This document shows, in pieces, positions 47,355-58,491 of a DNA stretch of 64,000 nt. Origin of the DNA: Botryosphaeria dothidea. Its lineage: Eukaryota > Ascomycota > Dothideomycetes > Botryosphaeriales > Botryosphaeriaceae. The stretch spans positions 2,852,001-2,916,000 of the forward strand of contig WWBZ02000082.1 in the NCBI GenBank assembly GCA_011503125.2, in the 5' to 3' direction. Within the stretch, counting starts at the first letter, position 1; every line of letters begins with the position of its first letter. The notes under the pieces are model-generated. The model saw nothing but the letters and a program-made list of their open reading frames with translations, was not told where the DNA came from and made no database searches. The position numbers and the translations under genes were made by a program.

Positions 47355-48398
47355 ATGGAACGAAGAGAGTCTATTCTCGGTAGCTTAAGAAACAAATTCT
47401 CGCGATCAAGCACCAAAGACGCATCAAGATCCGCGCCCTCGCGCGTACGGAGCTTCAAATCTGCTATGACTGCTCACCAACGTCAAGCAAACGACAACCC
47501 GTATCCTCAGGCTTCACCGCCCACCCGCCGCCCCGGTAAGTCGCAGCGCAGCAGTTATTTCGAGCAAGAGCTGACCAAATCCCCAGATCGGCCTGGAATG
47601 AACGCCTTTACCACACCAGCTACAGAGCCGCCACCCGCGTATTCGGCAACTCCGCAAGGCGGCAATACTACCGCCGCCACCGCCCCAGCCATGGCCAACC
47701 CAGCTGCATCGGCAGCCCCGGCCGACGACCGCTATGCATTTCTCAGCTCTTTCGACACCGTCTTTCTGGTTGATGACTCAGGCAGTATGGCGGGTCGTTC
47801 GTGGCGCGAGACTGGCAAGGCTCTGGAGACCATCACGCCCATCTGCACGGCGCACGACTCCGACGGCATTGACATCTTTTTCCTGAACCACCCGGACAGC
47901 CCGTACCACCATAACGTGACCCTGCCGTCCACCGTCACGGAGATCTTCACGACAGTCCGTCCACAGGGCGGCACTCCCACCGGCCAGCGCCTGAACCAGA
48001 TCCTTAAGCCGTACCTGCAGCGCGTCGCTGCCGATCTCGACCACACGAAGCCGCTCAATATCATTGTCATCACTGACGGCGAGCCGAGCGACGACGTTGA
48101 GAGCGTCATCATCAACGCCGCTAAGAAGCTGGACAAGTACGACGCTCCGGCTTGGCAGATAGGCATCCAGTTCTTCCAGGTCGGCCGCGAGCCCGGCGCC
48201 AAGGAGCACCTGAAGCAGTTGGATGATGAGCTGGCTGAGCTGGCGGGCGAGGAGGATCTCAGGGACATTGTCGACACGGTTCCGTTTACGGGACAGGATG
48301 ACGCGGAGCTTACTGCTGAGGGCATCTTGAAAGTCGTGCTAGGGGCAGTGAACCGCCGCTTGGACCGTAAGAAGTCGAAGGATTTGCACAGGAGGTGA
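47355..48398 (+). CDS. von Willebrand factor A (vWA) domain protein
   Basis: Two exons, 47355-47535 and 47587-48398, give 330 residues starting MERRESILGSLRNKF. The intron (47,536-47,586; GTAAGT, CTGAC branch site, CCCCAG) is 51 nt, a multiple of three and open, so it is easily read through by mistake. The basic, Ser-rich N-terminus (SRSSTKDASRSAPS) is followed by a PY-like PPPAYS and then a vWA fold with an intact MIDAS: FDTVFLVDDSGSMAG (D-x-S-x-S), later GGTPTGQRL (MIDAS Thr) and IIVITDGEPSDD (MIDAS Asp). It ends in a basic tail. Stand-alone vWA proteins like this are common in filamentous fungi; partners and role are unknown. The alternative ATG at 47,145 would add 70 residues of unconserved sequence. 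Confidence 0.85.
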   Translation: MERRESILGSLRNKFSRSSTKDASRSAPSRVRSFKSAMTAHQRQANDNPYPQASPPTRRPGKSQRSSYFEQELTKSPDRPGMNAFTTPATEPPPAYSATPQGGNTTAATAPAMANPAASAAPADDRYAFLSSFDTVFLVDDSGSMAGRSWRETGKALETITPICTAHDSDGIDIFFLNHPDSPYHHNVTLPSTVTEIFTTVRPQGGTPTGQRLNQILKPYLQRVAADLDHTKPLNIIVITDGEPSDDVESVIINAAKKLDKYDAPAWQIGIQFFQVGREPGAKEHLKQLDDELAELAGEEDLRDIVDTVPFTGQDDAELTAEGILKVVLGAVNRRLDRKKSKDLHRR

Positions 48399-49217
48399 GC
48401 GGCCGGGGTGCGGATCCTACGGGAACAAAATATTCAGGTCCCATTTTCGGCGTCCAGGATCCTTCTGCTATCAGGTTCCCAATAATTCCTACGGCATCCT
48501 GGCGATTGCACATGCTTCGATTCTCGGATTATGGCCATGCTCGATTCTCCACTTTCTTCCCTTTTACTATTCTTGTACATACAGTTCCTTTCGGGTCCGA
48601 TTATCTTCTCCGCCTTTCAAAAGTCGCTGCAGGAAGCGACTGGACACAACCTATACGTGCCTAGACACAATTTCTTTGCAGTAGGAATGAACAGATTACT
48701 CCACCCCCAGATGATTTTGATGACTTTATTTTATGCGGGTATGGTTATGTTTCATAGGCTCACACGTGTACTGGAGATACCAAACATCTGAGCCGAGTGC
48801 CCCAAAACTGTGATACTAGTCAAGTACGATTAAATACATCCGGAGTAAGAAAAAAAGCAAGACGTCAGCAACACGTAAGATTGAGCCTCAGCACGTGGAG
48901 ATTGACGATAAGTAGACATTACAAAATCTAGATACAACTCTGGCATGTTTATCAAGTTCCAAGGGTGTCGACTCAGAATTACAAAGCGACACATTCATTC
49001 ATGGGCGATTGGAGAAAGAAAGTTGACGTGCGATAGGAACACTCCGGCTAGCCAGTTCCGAGGGTTACTAAGCGAGAAGGCCCACATCGCGGACGTGCCT
49101 CATCCGCCCCGACAAAACTTCTTCAACACCGACAGCTACGCCGCACACGTCTCGTCCCACCTTTCGGCATGTGGACTCTACCCTCGGGCTTCCCCCCTTG
49201 ACCCTTCATTTGCTGCC
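48399..49217. other. Intergenic, no supported gene
   Basis: Between two plus-strand genes. An open frame extends from 48,945 into the next gene, but translation before the ATG at 49,218 has no conserved look. Confidence 0.5.
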
Positions 49218-50833
49218 ATGGAGCCAGCCTCGTCGAGAGCTCTCGGGATCGCCCATATCGTTGCTAACATCCTTAACAGTCAAATCGAGCACTCCAAGCA
49301 GGTCAACGGGCACCATGTTCTTTGGCTACCAAAGTTTGCTCTGGTGAACAAGCTATGGGCTGACGAGGTCACTGAGATGATATGGGCCCATCTCGATGAA
49401 CTCAAGCCCCTCGAACGCGTCAAGTGCCATCGTCGCCAGTACTATGCTGCCAAAATCAGGACCCTGAAAGTCGTTCTGGATCCCTCCTCGCCTCCAGCAA
49501 CTGCCTGTCTCTCCGGCCTGGCCCTGCCTCGTTTGAGGGAGGTCGAGCTGATGTTCTATTACGACGCAACTCTGCAGCACATCCCGCCTGTCCTGACGCC
49601 AAATGTCCGCGCAGTGACAGTGCATTGCTCACCTCGTTGCCTGTCGCGGGCTTGTGATTATGCTTTGCAGGCCATCATGGTGAGTTTGAGAATTTCACTT
49701 ACTCGCAGGATATCTCATGTTTTCATTGTCCGTCATCGGACTTCTTTGTGGCGATCCAATCACTGCTGCTGCATTCACCAGCATGCAATCCATGTAATTC
49801 GCCCCGTTTTTGCATGTTCTCCTCTTTTTACGCTGATCGATTGCCCTAGACACGGTGCCAGCATCTCGAGACATTCAAGTACATTGGCCCCTCCCGCCAT
49901 CTTGAAGCAGACCGGCTGCTCGATCTCATGATGAGCCAGCGGCAAACCCTATTGGATGTTCGTATCCATATGGCCGACTCCCTTGCCCAGCACTGCCTCA
50001 CTGAGGACATTTCTACTTATCTTGCCGAGCAATCTGTTGTCCGCAACATTTATGCACCCAAGTCCAAACTACATGCGCCGCGCAATCGCACTCCGTTTGA
50101 AAGTCTCGAGTCGCTTGAGACCAGGATTGATTACCGCTCGCTGCACGCTATCAGTGCTTCTCTTCCGAGGTTGAAGACGCTTCGGATCAATTTGCTCCGC
50201 TGCGAAGCTACCTTGCCCGAGCCTTTAGATCCTATTCTTTCTCGTCTGGCCAAAAGTACCCAGCTTGAAGTCCTAAGGATCGACAGGCGCCCTCGGCCAC
50301 GTGAAGGTAACTTGGGTGTTGAAACTCCAGTCACCATTTCAGGAGATGCCTTTGCAGATTTCGCCAAGAGTTGCCCAAGCTTGAGGCAACTTTATCTAGC
50401 AATCCAACCGGGAATGGTCACGCAGGATTTTACAACGATGCACCTGGAACATGCGGCATCCTCCCTCTCACACTTAAGAGAAGTCGCCCTTTTCCTCACG
50501 CCGGAAAGCAGATCGCTGGCGGCTGCGGCCGTTTCAATTTTCGGGGAACGTTGCCCGGACTTAGAATCCTGCCATATCTTGGGAGAATTCACTGTTCTGG
50601 ATATCGACTGGGAGACCGAGACAGTCTTTCCCAACCTTCGCCGGCTCAGTTTGAATCAAATCAGAGGCCAGGAAACGAACTGGTCGCTTGACGCTTACGA
50701 TTCAAAGTTTCGGAAGAAGTTCCCTCGCCTCGAACTACTTCAAGTGATGAAGGCTTTCCCAGGCTCGTTATCCGCTGGCGCATCCTACCTCTACGACGTG
50801 CCCAAGATTCCCCGCAGCGACCCTTCTGCTTGA
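49218..50833 (+). CDS. F-box/LRR-like hypothetical protein
   Basis: Exons 49218-49679 and 49850-50833 give 481 residues starting MEPASSRALGIAHIVANIL. The N-terminus (IAHIVANILNSQIEH..LWLPKFALVNKLWADEVTEMIW) resembles the helical F-box start used by many fungal proteins ('LP...ALVNK.W'). The rest is a series of Leu-spaced segments with LRR-like rhythm: LPRLREVELMFY, LPRLKTLRINLLR, TQLEVLRIDRR, CPSLRQLYLAIQP, FPNLRRLSLNQIR, FPRLELLQVMKAF. It would act as a substrate adaptor of an SCF ubiquitin ligase if the F-box is real; no other clue. The intron (49,680-49,849) has a GTGAGT donor and a CCCTAG acceptor after a CTGAT branch site; an alternative acceptor 12 nt further on is also in frame. Confidence 0.65.
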
Positions 50834-51584
50834 CAATGACCTTCGTGCGCCACCTGGAGGTGCTGGTCCGTCTCCTGCCTCGCTCGGCCTTCAGCTTCCA
50901 TCTGAAGATCTTGAGCTGGATACACATTTGTGTAAGAGACAAGAACGACCTTCGACGATCTTTGAGTACGGGCGCGCCGAAACTTGTTCAGCGGCTAACT
51001 CGTAATTTATCTGTCGGAACATACTTGAATGTTTTCCAATTTGGCTTATTCTTCGCGGGAATTTCAACATGACACCGTTCTCTCCATGGATGGAAGGTCA
51101 TCTTTTGTGCATGTAGATTTTCGGCCACATTTCATTCTATCAGTGCCACAGTGTTTGAGTTTGCGGATGTAGCTGCACAATCAATGATATTTCATCTCCT
51201 TTCCGTTTTTTTTTTCATACACGTTACTGTTCCGTTGTGGGAGAGTTTCCAAAACACAGCTAACACTAACAAACATCATTGGAAACAGAATTTCGGACTC
51301 ACTGGCACACCGGCTCAGGTAGGGCGCGCTGCTAACAATGGAAACAAAGTCGTCTTCATCCACGTATTCACATGGACGTTTACTTGGAGACTTCATAATT
51401 GAAGGACATCCAATCCATCAAGGAAGGTCTTCCTCAAGGATGGCCTGCTTTGCTGCCTGGAAATCCTAGCGCGGGGTGCGGCGAAGCCGATATGTCTGGA
51501 GGACGCGTCGCTGGACATCAACCAACTTGCATCTCCCCGCCTCTGTTACCCAAAAACGACACCGATTGCTGATCGTAGTATATC
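50834..51584. other. Intergenic, no supported gene
   Basis: 3' flank of the LRR-like gene and upstream flank of the broken phosphotransferase-like gene. A T10 run lies near 51,207-51,216. Nothing else seen. Confidence 0.5.
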
Positions 51585-52254
51585 ATGGAAATAACCACCG
51601 ACTCCGATCTCCCACGATGCCTGAACATCCCGTCAAAGCAAGCCAGGAAAGTACGACAACTGGCCTCTCGGCACTCAGGCACGCCCGCAACAAGATTCCG
51701 CAACCCAGACATTCAAGGCTTCTTCAGCAAAACGAAGATCGTGACACTGAAGAACAGAGAAGAGATCGTCATCCAATTCCGCCTCGTGCCCCTGGACCTC
51801 AGAACCTTTCAGGATCGCGCGACGGGCGTTCGGCCTTGTCGTCCCAGAGATCGAGCTGCTCTTATCGTCTGCGGATGCAGAGATCAAGAGATTCGAGGAC
51901 GTGGTTGAGGATGTCCTCGGGAAAGTGGACACGCTTTTCGTATCGCACTTCGACCTGAATGAAGTCAACGTCCTGCTGAGCGACGAATGCGAGGTCACGG
52001 GGCTCGTCGATTGGGAATTCTCCTCGCCGCTAACGTTTGGCATGGGGTTCAGCCGCATCCACACGCTCGCTGGAGATTACTCCGAAGGGAGGTTCTACAT
52101 GCTGCCGGAGTTCGAGGAAGCGGAGAGGGGGTTCTGGACGGAGCTGTTTGACGGCTTGCCAGAACCTGTAGCGTTGCCAAAGCACGTCACGTATCGCATC
52201 CCTTTCATGCGTGGGTCGGATCCAGCGTACGCGCAAGAAACAAGCTCTGCTTAA
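51585..52254 (+). pseudogene. Aminoglycoside-phosphotransferase (APH)-family remnant
   Basis: Pieces of the fungal APH/ChoK-like kinase family in order, but shortened and shifted. N-terminal part: SKTKIVTLKNREEIVIQFR and PLDLRTF, then a one-base shift (one T too many at about 51,806) before IARRAFGLVVPEIELL. The C-terminal lobe follows at once with AEIKRFEDVVEDVLGKVD, the catalytic loop SHFDLNEVNVLL (H-x-D-x4-N) and metal-binding VDWEF, then FGMGFSRIHTLAG and YRIPFMRGSDPAYA. Family members I know are about 60-70 residues longer between PEIELL and the catalytic loop, and about 40 longer before the RIPFMRGSDP end, so two internal deletions are likely; both sit at short repeated sequence (GAGCTGCTC). 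Catalytic residues survive, but the nucleotide-binding hinge is gone. The comparison to family length is from memory. Confidence 0.65.
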
Positions 52255-52419
52255 CTTCAATAAACTTACATGGGCTGTGAAGGATTAAGACAGGACAGTG
52301 CTCAATGCTTCATAGCCAATCCTCGCAGTTTTGTACAAATGATGCAAACAAGGCCGTTTCAACGCCCACATCCTGTCCCCAGTCCTAATGATACACCAAG
52401 CCGCCACCCCAGAACCCTC

Positions 52420-55221
52420 TTAGAACAGGAACCCCAATTCCTCCGTCTTTCCAGGACTCTTATCCTTTTTCTCCCTCTCCTTCTCCTTCCGCTTATCCTC
52501 CCGATCCTCTTCCACCTCCTTTCCCTCATCCACAGCCTCATCCACCGTCTCCTGCAGACTCTGCCTGTTAAACATACCCGAAAACCTCACGATCGTCGGC
52601 CTCCTCAGGCTCCGCCCCGCCCCTCTCGCCCCGTCCTCCAGTCCCCAACTCGGCATGCGCGTGTCAAACGCGCTCAAGCTGCTCCGCCTCGCACCCACGA
52701 TGCCAGAACCACCACCGCCCCTCTCACTCACACTGCTGTCGCTACTCCCCGTGCTCAACCGCTGCCTCCTCGCAATAATGCTCTCCGGCGCCGCCACCGC
52801 CGCCGCCGACGACAACGACGCCGCACTACTCTCCGACATCTCCCGCAACACCCTCCCGATCCCATGCGCACGACCCGCGTGTTCGCCGCTACCCTCATCG
52901 CCGCCATGCCACGACCTCCTCATCGGACTCAACGGCCGCCTGCCCGCATCCCCGCTACTACTACTACCACCACCACTCGCCACCACAGCCGCCTGCTGCG
53001 CGATAAACCTCCCCACATCAATCCCACCGGGCGGAATCCTCCTCAAATAATCCTCGCTCCGACTCATCTCGCCAAACCCGCCCGAGTACCCCGAGTTGCT
53101 CTCGTACGCCGTCGGCTCCTCGAGCACCATGTCCGGGTACTCTGGCTGCTCGCAGTCGTCCCACACCTCGTTGAGCGCGGCGAGGAGCAAGCGCGGCTCC
53201 GGGCACTCCTCGCGGTCGAACGCCTCGTAGACGGCGCGGTCGCGGCGTCGGTGGTCGCGGGATTTCGGTAGCGGCTCGTCCCCACCGTTGCCGCCCGCCG
53301 CGGATGCGTTCCTGTGCTTCTCCTTGCGAGCTGTGCTGCTGTCCAGCTGCTTGCCCCAGTGGACTTGGCGGTAGGCGGGATTGGCGTCGGAAGAGTCCTC
53401 TGACGCATTGAGCTGGGGGAAGGAAGGTATGGGAGGAGGCAGTGGAACGAGCGTCGCGTCGTCATCGTCGTCGTCGGCGGCATCGAACGGGTAAGAGGAC
53501 GGTTCGTGGTCGAGGGGGAAGACGGATCCGAAGGGCGATTCGGGCGTGTCTGAGTCGCGGGCGCCGTCGGAGAAGATGCGTGTGAAGGACTTGGCAAAAC
53601 TGTTTTTATTATCTTTGGTAGATGTCGACCGAGCAGAGGATTCCTTAGTGGTCATATCGCCGTCATTCTCAGGCGGCATCGGCTTTTGGCCGGTCTTTTT
53701 CAGGGTGTTTGTTTTCTTCCCTTTGGTTTCAGCGTTGATGGTCGATAGGGACTTGCGGAGGTTCTGGGGAACAGTAAGACTGCGGGGTTGGGTTGAAGTG
53801 GTACGATCTGGGCGAAATACGGGACCTGTTTGCACACGAGGCGATGACGGTGGTTGGAAAAAAGGTGTGCGTGTCAGAGGTGGGCTCTCTGGCGACCCTG
53901 GCAACACCGGCTCCCGCAGCAAACAGTAGTCGCCAACAACGAAGAATGATGTTTCAGTCTTCGGTGACATGTGTGGCGACTGTATTGTAACCGACGCCTT
54001 TTCCGGGGTAGCAAGTGGTGGAGGTGTTTGAGGAACGGTAGCAGGTATGCCGGTTCTGATTTCCTCTCGGACTTTGTGAAGCATCTCTTTCCTTATCCGC
54101 TTGTATTCCATATAATCATCCGTTTCTTCAGCCGAAGGATGCTTCAAGATTGGCTCAAGGGTGTCTCTGTCGTCCTCGAGGCTGGCATCACGTACAAGTT
54201 CGACTTCCCAAAGAAGGCTGGAGCCATCATTCTCGGTTGGGTTAGTCGGTTTGATGGTCCATCCGGTGATTCTATGGCTGTTGGACGTCACTCAAATTAC
54301 TCGTGGCCGCCAAAGATTCAGGCAAGACTTACAGGCCTTCATATCTGATGCCGCTCCGGGGCGACCATAGAGAGTTCAGCGTGTGGGATCGGAGAACGCG
54401 TATTGGGTATCTGGAGTGGAAATCTGCGGAAGTCATACGGAAGCGGCCCGGATCGTTTGACTTGCACCGGTACTTAAACCTTTCTATGGACTCGGTGCAG
54501 ATCTCGTCGTTGTCTTTCATGACGATCGCATATGCACCTTTCTTGTTTGCACATATGCCACCGTCGGTGCAGTTGAGGTCGATGATGCCGGCGTGAAAGG
54601 CAAATATTCCGTTAATCCACCAACTGAGACATGTAAGCTCCCATTTTCTCCAATTGGCTGAGGACTCTGAAAATCGGCCCGGGTCACTCACTCTCCACCT
54701 TTGAATCCAAGGGATCCATGCTGCATTCCCCTGTCAGGGCTCATGTACCGAGGATCTTGTTCCGACCAGATCTTGAGGAGGGCCTGTGTTTCATGTTAGC
54801 TCATCTTCGATCTCATGGTCTGCTCATGTCTGAGCAGAGCACTTACATCGCGCGTGAGCTCCCGACCGGTGCAGACGCCGTATAGCCTCCCATCAGGCTT
54901 GAATAGTCTGGGTCGAATATCGCTTAACTTTCCATACTTCTTCGTCCAAACCTCAACAATTTTATCACACTCCTCCGCCAATCTCTTCGGCCAACGTGTT
55001 GCCTTTCCCGACACTTCGAGGATGGCGACATGGATGCGCGAGTAGCGCAGGGTGGAGATTGAAAGATCAGCCTCCTGCAGTCCCACGAAAAGCTCGTGCA
55101 ACGTGAGGACGTCATCGGGATGCATGCAGTCCGGACCATCGCGTGCGATGCGGGGATCGAGGCCGTCCCGGATCCAAGAGGCGCGCTGGCGAAGAAGCTC
55201 CTTGGTGTACGTCGGCGACAT
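52420..55221 (-). CDS. SRA/YDG-like domain protein with long disordered C-terminus
   Basis: Exons 55221-54847, 54783-54692, 54623-54333 and 54277-52420 close in frame to 871 residues (ATG giving MSPTYTKELL; another in-frame ATG at 55,278). Residues 1-150 are a helical domain ending RLYGVCTGRELTRD. Residues about 155-280 look like the SAD/SRA (YDG) fold: IIDLNCTDGGICANKKGAYA, DPGRFRMTSADF, PIRVLRSHTLNSLWSP, GIRYEGLHRITGW and LLWEVELVRD, equivalent to GAYSIVL, PVRVIR, Y.P..G.RYDGLY.V and the closing strand in UHRF1-type readers of hemimethylated or hydroxymethylated cytosine. The remaining 580 residues are disordered, rich in Ser/Pro/Asp with an acidic run (ADDDDDDATL), and end in charged KEKEREKKDKSPGK. 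A chromatin or base-modification reader role is inference. Confidence 0.7.
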
Positions 55222-55753
55222 GGCGGGATGGGCGGTTCGCGCCGTGCAATGGACGGCAGTGCTGGGATTGAGATACACGAAGAAAGGGTGGAGAAGGGTC
55301 CGCAGTCCTGCAGAGCCATGACCGGTGGCACTGCACCTGAGTCGGTGGTGCCAAGTCTTTGTTACTGCCGAATTGGGAGCATGTCGCGGAACTGGTTGCG
55401 CTTCTGGATGACGTCGTCACTGCCAGAACTGCAGTAGCGCTGTCTGCTGACTGCAGCTGTAGAGGACTTGGTGTGAAACGTTGTGGAGCACTAACTCGAA
55501 TTCTTAAAGTCCGGATGTCTCGTGAGTCTCGAAACTCGGAGGGCTGTCCGTAGAAGCGACTCCCATGATTCGATGCCTCTACATTAATTGCAATGGATGA
55601 GAACATTTCTGGGGCTTCATTCACCCATAGCCGCCGTGTTCGTTCATCTGAGACTGACTCCCAGCCCTGCATTCTTGTCAACATGAAGGAGTCTTGACAA
55701 CTCTTAAAGTTACCAAGCCTTGCAATTCTGTTGTAACCTGACTCTAGCAAAAT
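55222..55753. other. Intergenic, no supported gene
   Basis: Promoter region of the SRA-like gene and downstream flank of the small membrane ORF. No motif recognised. Confidence 0.45.
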
Positions 55754-56014
55754 TCACTGCTCACTGTCAGGAAAAACAGGATTCCAATGTGCTGGTGCTG
55801 TAGCAGGGAAGTCGAAGGTGAGGGGTCTTCCAATCGCTGTTGAGGGCGAGAACTTTGCAAGACCGTAGATCGTTCCTACGAGAATAAGAGCCTTTAAACA
55901 AGCCATAAGCGTATTCCCTGAAGACCTCGTGGATGTTCCCAACAGGATAGCGACCAAGATCAACTCCGCAAGTATTGCCGCCAGGAATGTACTGTAAGGG
56001 TCCATGTTCGGCAT
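55754..56014 (-). CDS. Small two-helix membrane ORF, unknown
   Basis: An uninterrupted 86-codon frame, MPNMDPYSTFLAAILAEL.., with two hydrophobic segments (residues about 8-27 and 36-52) followed by a polar, Pro-rich end (FPATAPAHWNPVFPDSEQ). It resembles the first part of longer fungal integral membrane proteins, so it may be a truncated remnant rather than a gene. No continuation was found downstream in any frame. Confidence 0.3.
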   Translation of the reverse strand: MPNMDPYSTFLAAILAELILVAILLGTSTRSSGNTLMACLKALILVGTIYGLAKFSPSTAIGRPLTFDFPATAPAHWNPVFPDSEQ

Positions 56015-56339
56015 CTTTGAGAGTTGGGTGGACTATGTTCCTTCCTTGCGGCCTGGGTGATGCAGGTCGGTACGATGGGCAGGTTTCAAATGACTCGAAT
56101 TCGCATCATCTATTAGCCAAGCCAAAAATTCCTTTGTATCGGGAATGCACGCGTGCATACGCCGATCAAACTCTGCAAACAGTAGCTTGTAAACAAAGAA
56201 TTCTTGTCATTGGCCATGTCTTTATCTCCTCGCGGTAACATATATTACCAGAGACACAATCCTGGAAGAATCGCGGCAAGGATTCTCAATCAAGCACCCA
56301 CCTGTGATCGTTTGAAAGCCGCCCTTTGAACCACACAAA
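56015..56339. other. Intergenic
   Basis: Divergent flank between the small membrane ORF (-) and the next gene (+). Nothing recognised. Confidence 0.4.
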
Positions 56340-56986
56340 ATGCCCCCCAAGAGATCCAAGAAGACCGCCTCTGAGCCGGAAATAGGCACCAGAAAGACGA
56401 CACTCAAGCGCAAGGCTTCGGCCATCGATGGTAAGAGTCTTTCCCAGCAGCCAGGGCCGGAAAGAAAAGGTTGAGTGCGAGGTTGACGTTCTTCTTAGAT
56501 AAACTCCGGGTCTCTCGGCAAGACGAAGCAAAAGGCGTTGAGGCCAAGGCGCCATCGTCAAAGAGAACGAAAAAGAAGACCGAGACAGATCTCGAGGACG
56601 TTCTCTTGTGGAATTCGGTGAAAGGAGTGCCACAACCGTACAATCCGTCCATTCATCCCGAATTCTCGAGCATCCCGACGCAATGGCAGCAATTGATCAC
56701 TTTCGGCATTGAGCGGGCGCTGACCAAGAGCGTTCTGGGAGCCATTAATACGGCGTTGACCACGGACGCTGCTGCGGTAAGATGATGAACTTTTTCGTTG
56801 ACTGGGTTTCGGATCTCCTGCTAATTCGCATCGTATCAGGGTAAATTCGACCTATCCGAAGAACGTCCAGTGGGCTTCGAGCTTCTACCTAGATTTGTCC
56901 TCAAGAATGGGTCTAATCAGGTGCAACTTACAACAAGAGAGCACGCGGATGGCCATTGGGACCCATATAGTGTGCCCCGATTGTAG
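56340..56986 (+). CDS. Small basic protein with conserved core, unknown function
   Basis: Exons 56340-56430, 56499-56776 and 56840-56986 (introns 68 and 63 bp; donors GTAAGA) give 171 residues. The N-terminus is Lys/Arg-rich and nuclear-signal-like (MPPKRSKKTASEP, TRKTTLKRKAS, SKRTKKKTE). A compact core follows: DVLLWNSVKGVPQPYNPSIH, IPTQWQQLITFGIERALTKS, and a C-terminal exon with GFELLPRFVLKNG and ADGHWDPYSVPRL. All three exons agree in frame, and the junctions fall at charged-to-core transitions, which supports a real gene although I do not recognise the family. Nuclear localisation is inference. Confidence 0.65.
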
Positions 56987-57731
56987 TTTCCGACTAGCTA
57001 GGGGATATTGGTCTTTTTTTTTGGGGTGTTTGGGAGTGCTGCTCTTTACTAATAATGAATTCTCGGCGGTTATGGACATTTGATGGATGGAAAGGGGCTA
57101 TAGCTACTGAATTGATGGTTGTTGAACAGACCAGCGGGATGGACAGTCTCATTGGAGTCATCTGCAGTCCTCTGACTTCACTAGCAAGCAGAAGCGTGAG
57201 TTCTTGGTATTCCAGGATTGCCATTGAAAGAAGGCGATCCTGGCATGTGTCCAAATAGGCCCGAACAAAAAGGTCAAAGCGGCCGACGAGCACGAGTAGA
57301 GCCGGAGAGGGTCGTCACACCACGGGTGCAGGGGAGGCTAAGGGGCACTTCGGCGGACGCTTACGGCATTGAAAACTTGGTAAAGGAAGCGTCGATCGCG
57401 CGCCCCTGAGGCTCAATCAAAGCTCGAGCAGAGCGTTCAGAGGGTGGCACAGGTGGAGTGAAGTTTGCAAGTCGACAGAAGGCGGCAGAATTGCGTGCTG
57501 CGCCAGCGCGTTTTGGATCGGCAAATCCCTGTCGCCGATCTCCCGCGCCCTGCCAATGCTCCTTTCTGGTCTCCGCCCTCGCCAATAATCTCTCCGCAAT
57601 TCAATGACGTCTCTGCCGCCCGTCTCCGCACTTATATTTATCCCCATGCTTTCCTGCATATCCGCCTCTCTGAGCGCCGACGCTGCGTCCTCCCGCCCAC
57701 CGTGATCCTTCACGCACCGCCACCACCCACC
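56987..57731. other. Intergenic, no supported gene
   Basis: Between two plus-strand genes; a T9 run near 57,014 and only short open frames. The last 200 bp are the probable promoter/5' UTR of the DUF1772 gene. Confidence 0.45.
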
Positions 57732-58271
57732 ATGACCACCACCACCACCGGCCACGTCCTCGGCCTCGGGCCCTACCGCCTCGCCCAGCTCTTCTCCGCT
57801 ACCTCGCTCGCATTCTTCTTCGGCGCATCCAGCTACTCCTCCATCTCCGTCATGCCCTCGCTCATCGACGCCCCACTGTCCACCCACCAGAAGCTCTCCT
57901 TCTTCAAGCACATGATCCTCCGCGGCAACGCAATCATTCCACCCGCTTTGCTCAGCGCCATTGCCAACTTGGCCTACCTCGCATACAGCGCGCCGCTGCA
58001 AACGTCGCGACAGGCACATCTCCTGGCCCTGGGAGCTTTGGTTGCCACTTTGGGGCTGCAGGTGCCGATCCTGCCGAAGAATAAGGCGATGGTTGAGATT
58101 GCGGATAGAGGGAAGGGAAAGGACGATGATGGGAGCGAGGCAAACTGGCGCATTGCCGAGCTGTCGAGGTGGAATCTTGGCAGGGTTGCTCTGAGTGGTA
58201 TCGCGTTCGTGGTCACGGCGTGGGAGATGATTCCCCGCAGGGATGGCACGCCATTGCCTGTCAGGCTCTGA
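57732..58271 (+). CDS. DUF1772 membrane protein (anthrone-oxygenase-like)
   Basis: An intronless 179-residue protein starting MTTTTTGHVLGLG. Four hydrophobic segments are visible: YRLAQLFSATSLAFFFGASS, the region around IIPPALLSAIANLAYLAYS, AHLLALGALVATLGLQVPIL and the C-terminal VALSGIAFVVTAWEM. The pattern 'N..R..LS..A' near the end (WNLGRVALSGIAFV) and the polar loop with PLSTHQKLSFFKHMILRGN match DUF1772, which includes fungal anthrone monooxygenases of polyketide pathways. No polyketide synthase or other pathway gene is nearby, so it is more likely one of the many stand-alone members. An upstream in-frame extension to 57,465 exists but lies in probable 5' UTR. Confidence 0.75.
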   Translation: MTTTTTGHVLGLGPYRLAQLFSATSLAFFFGASSYSSISVMPSLIDAPLSTHQKLSFFKHMILRGNAIIPPALLSAIANLAYLAYSAPLQTSRQAHLLALGALVATLGLQVPILPKNKAMVEIADRGKGKDDDGSEANWRIAELSRWNLGRVALSGIAFVVTAWEMIPRRDGTPLPVRL

Positions 58272-58491
58272 GCAACTGGATAAGCACGAATCAGACACAG
58301 GGACAAACAACGTAAGCGATCGGCATCTTAGGATTCTGTAGGATCATCAGAGCCTCAGAGTGTAACTTCTAGGAGATGTGCGTGGCTAATGACTTAATGA
58401 ACGATATGCTAATGAGTTACAAGATTTAGGCGCCAATTTCCGGTGCTGTATTCAAAAGGTGCAACGCTGGTGAGTGCTTTCCGTACTACGC

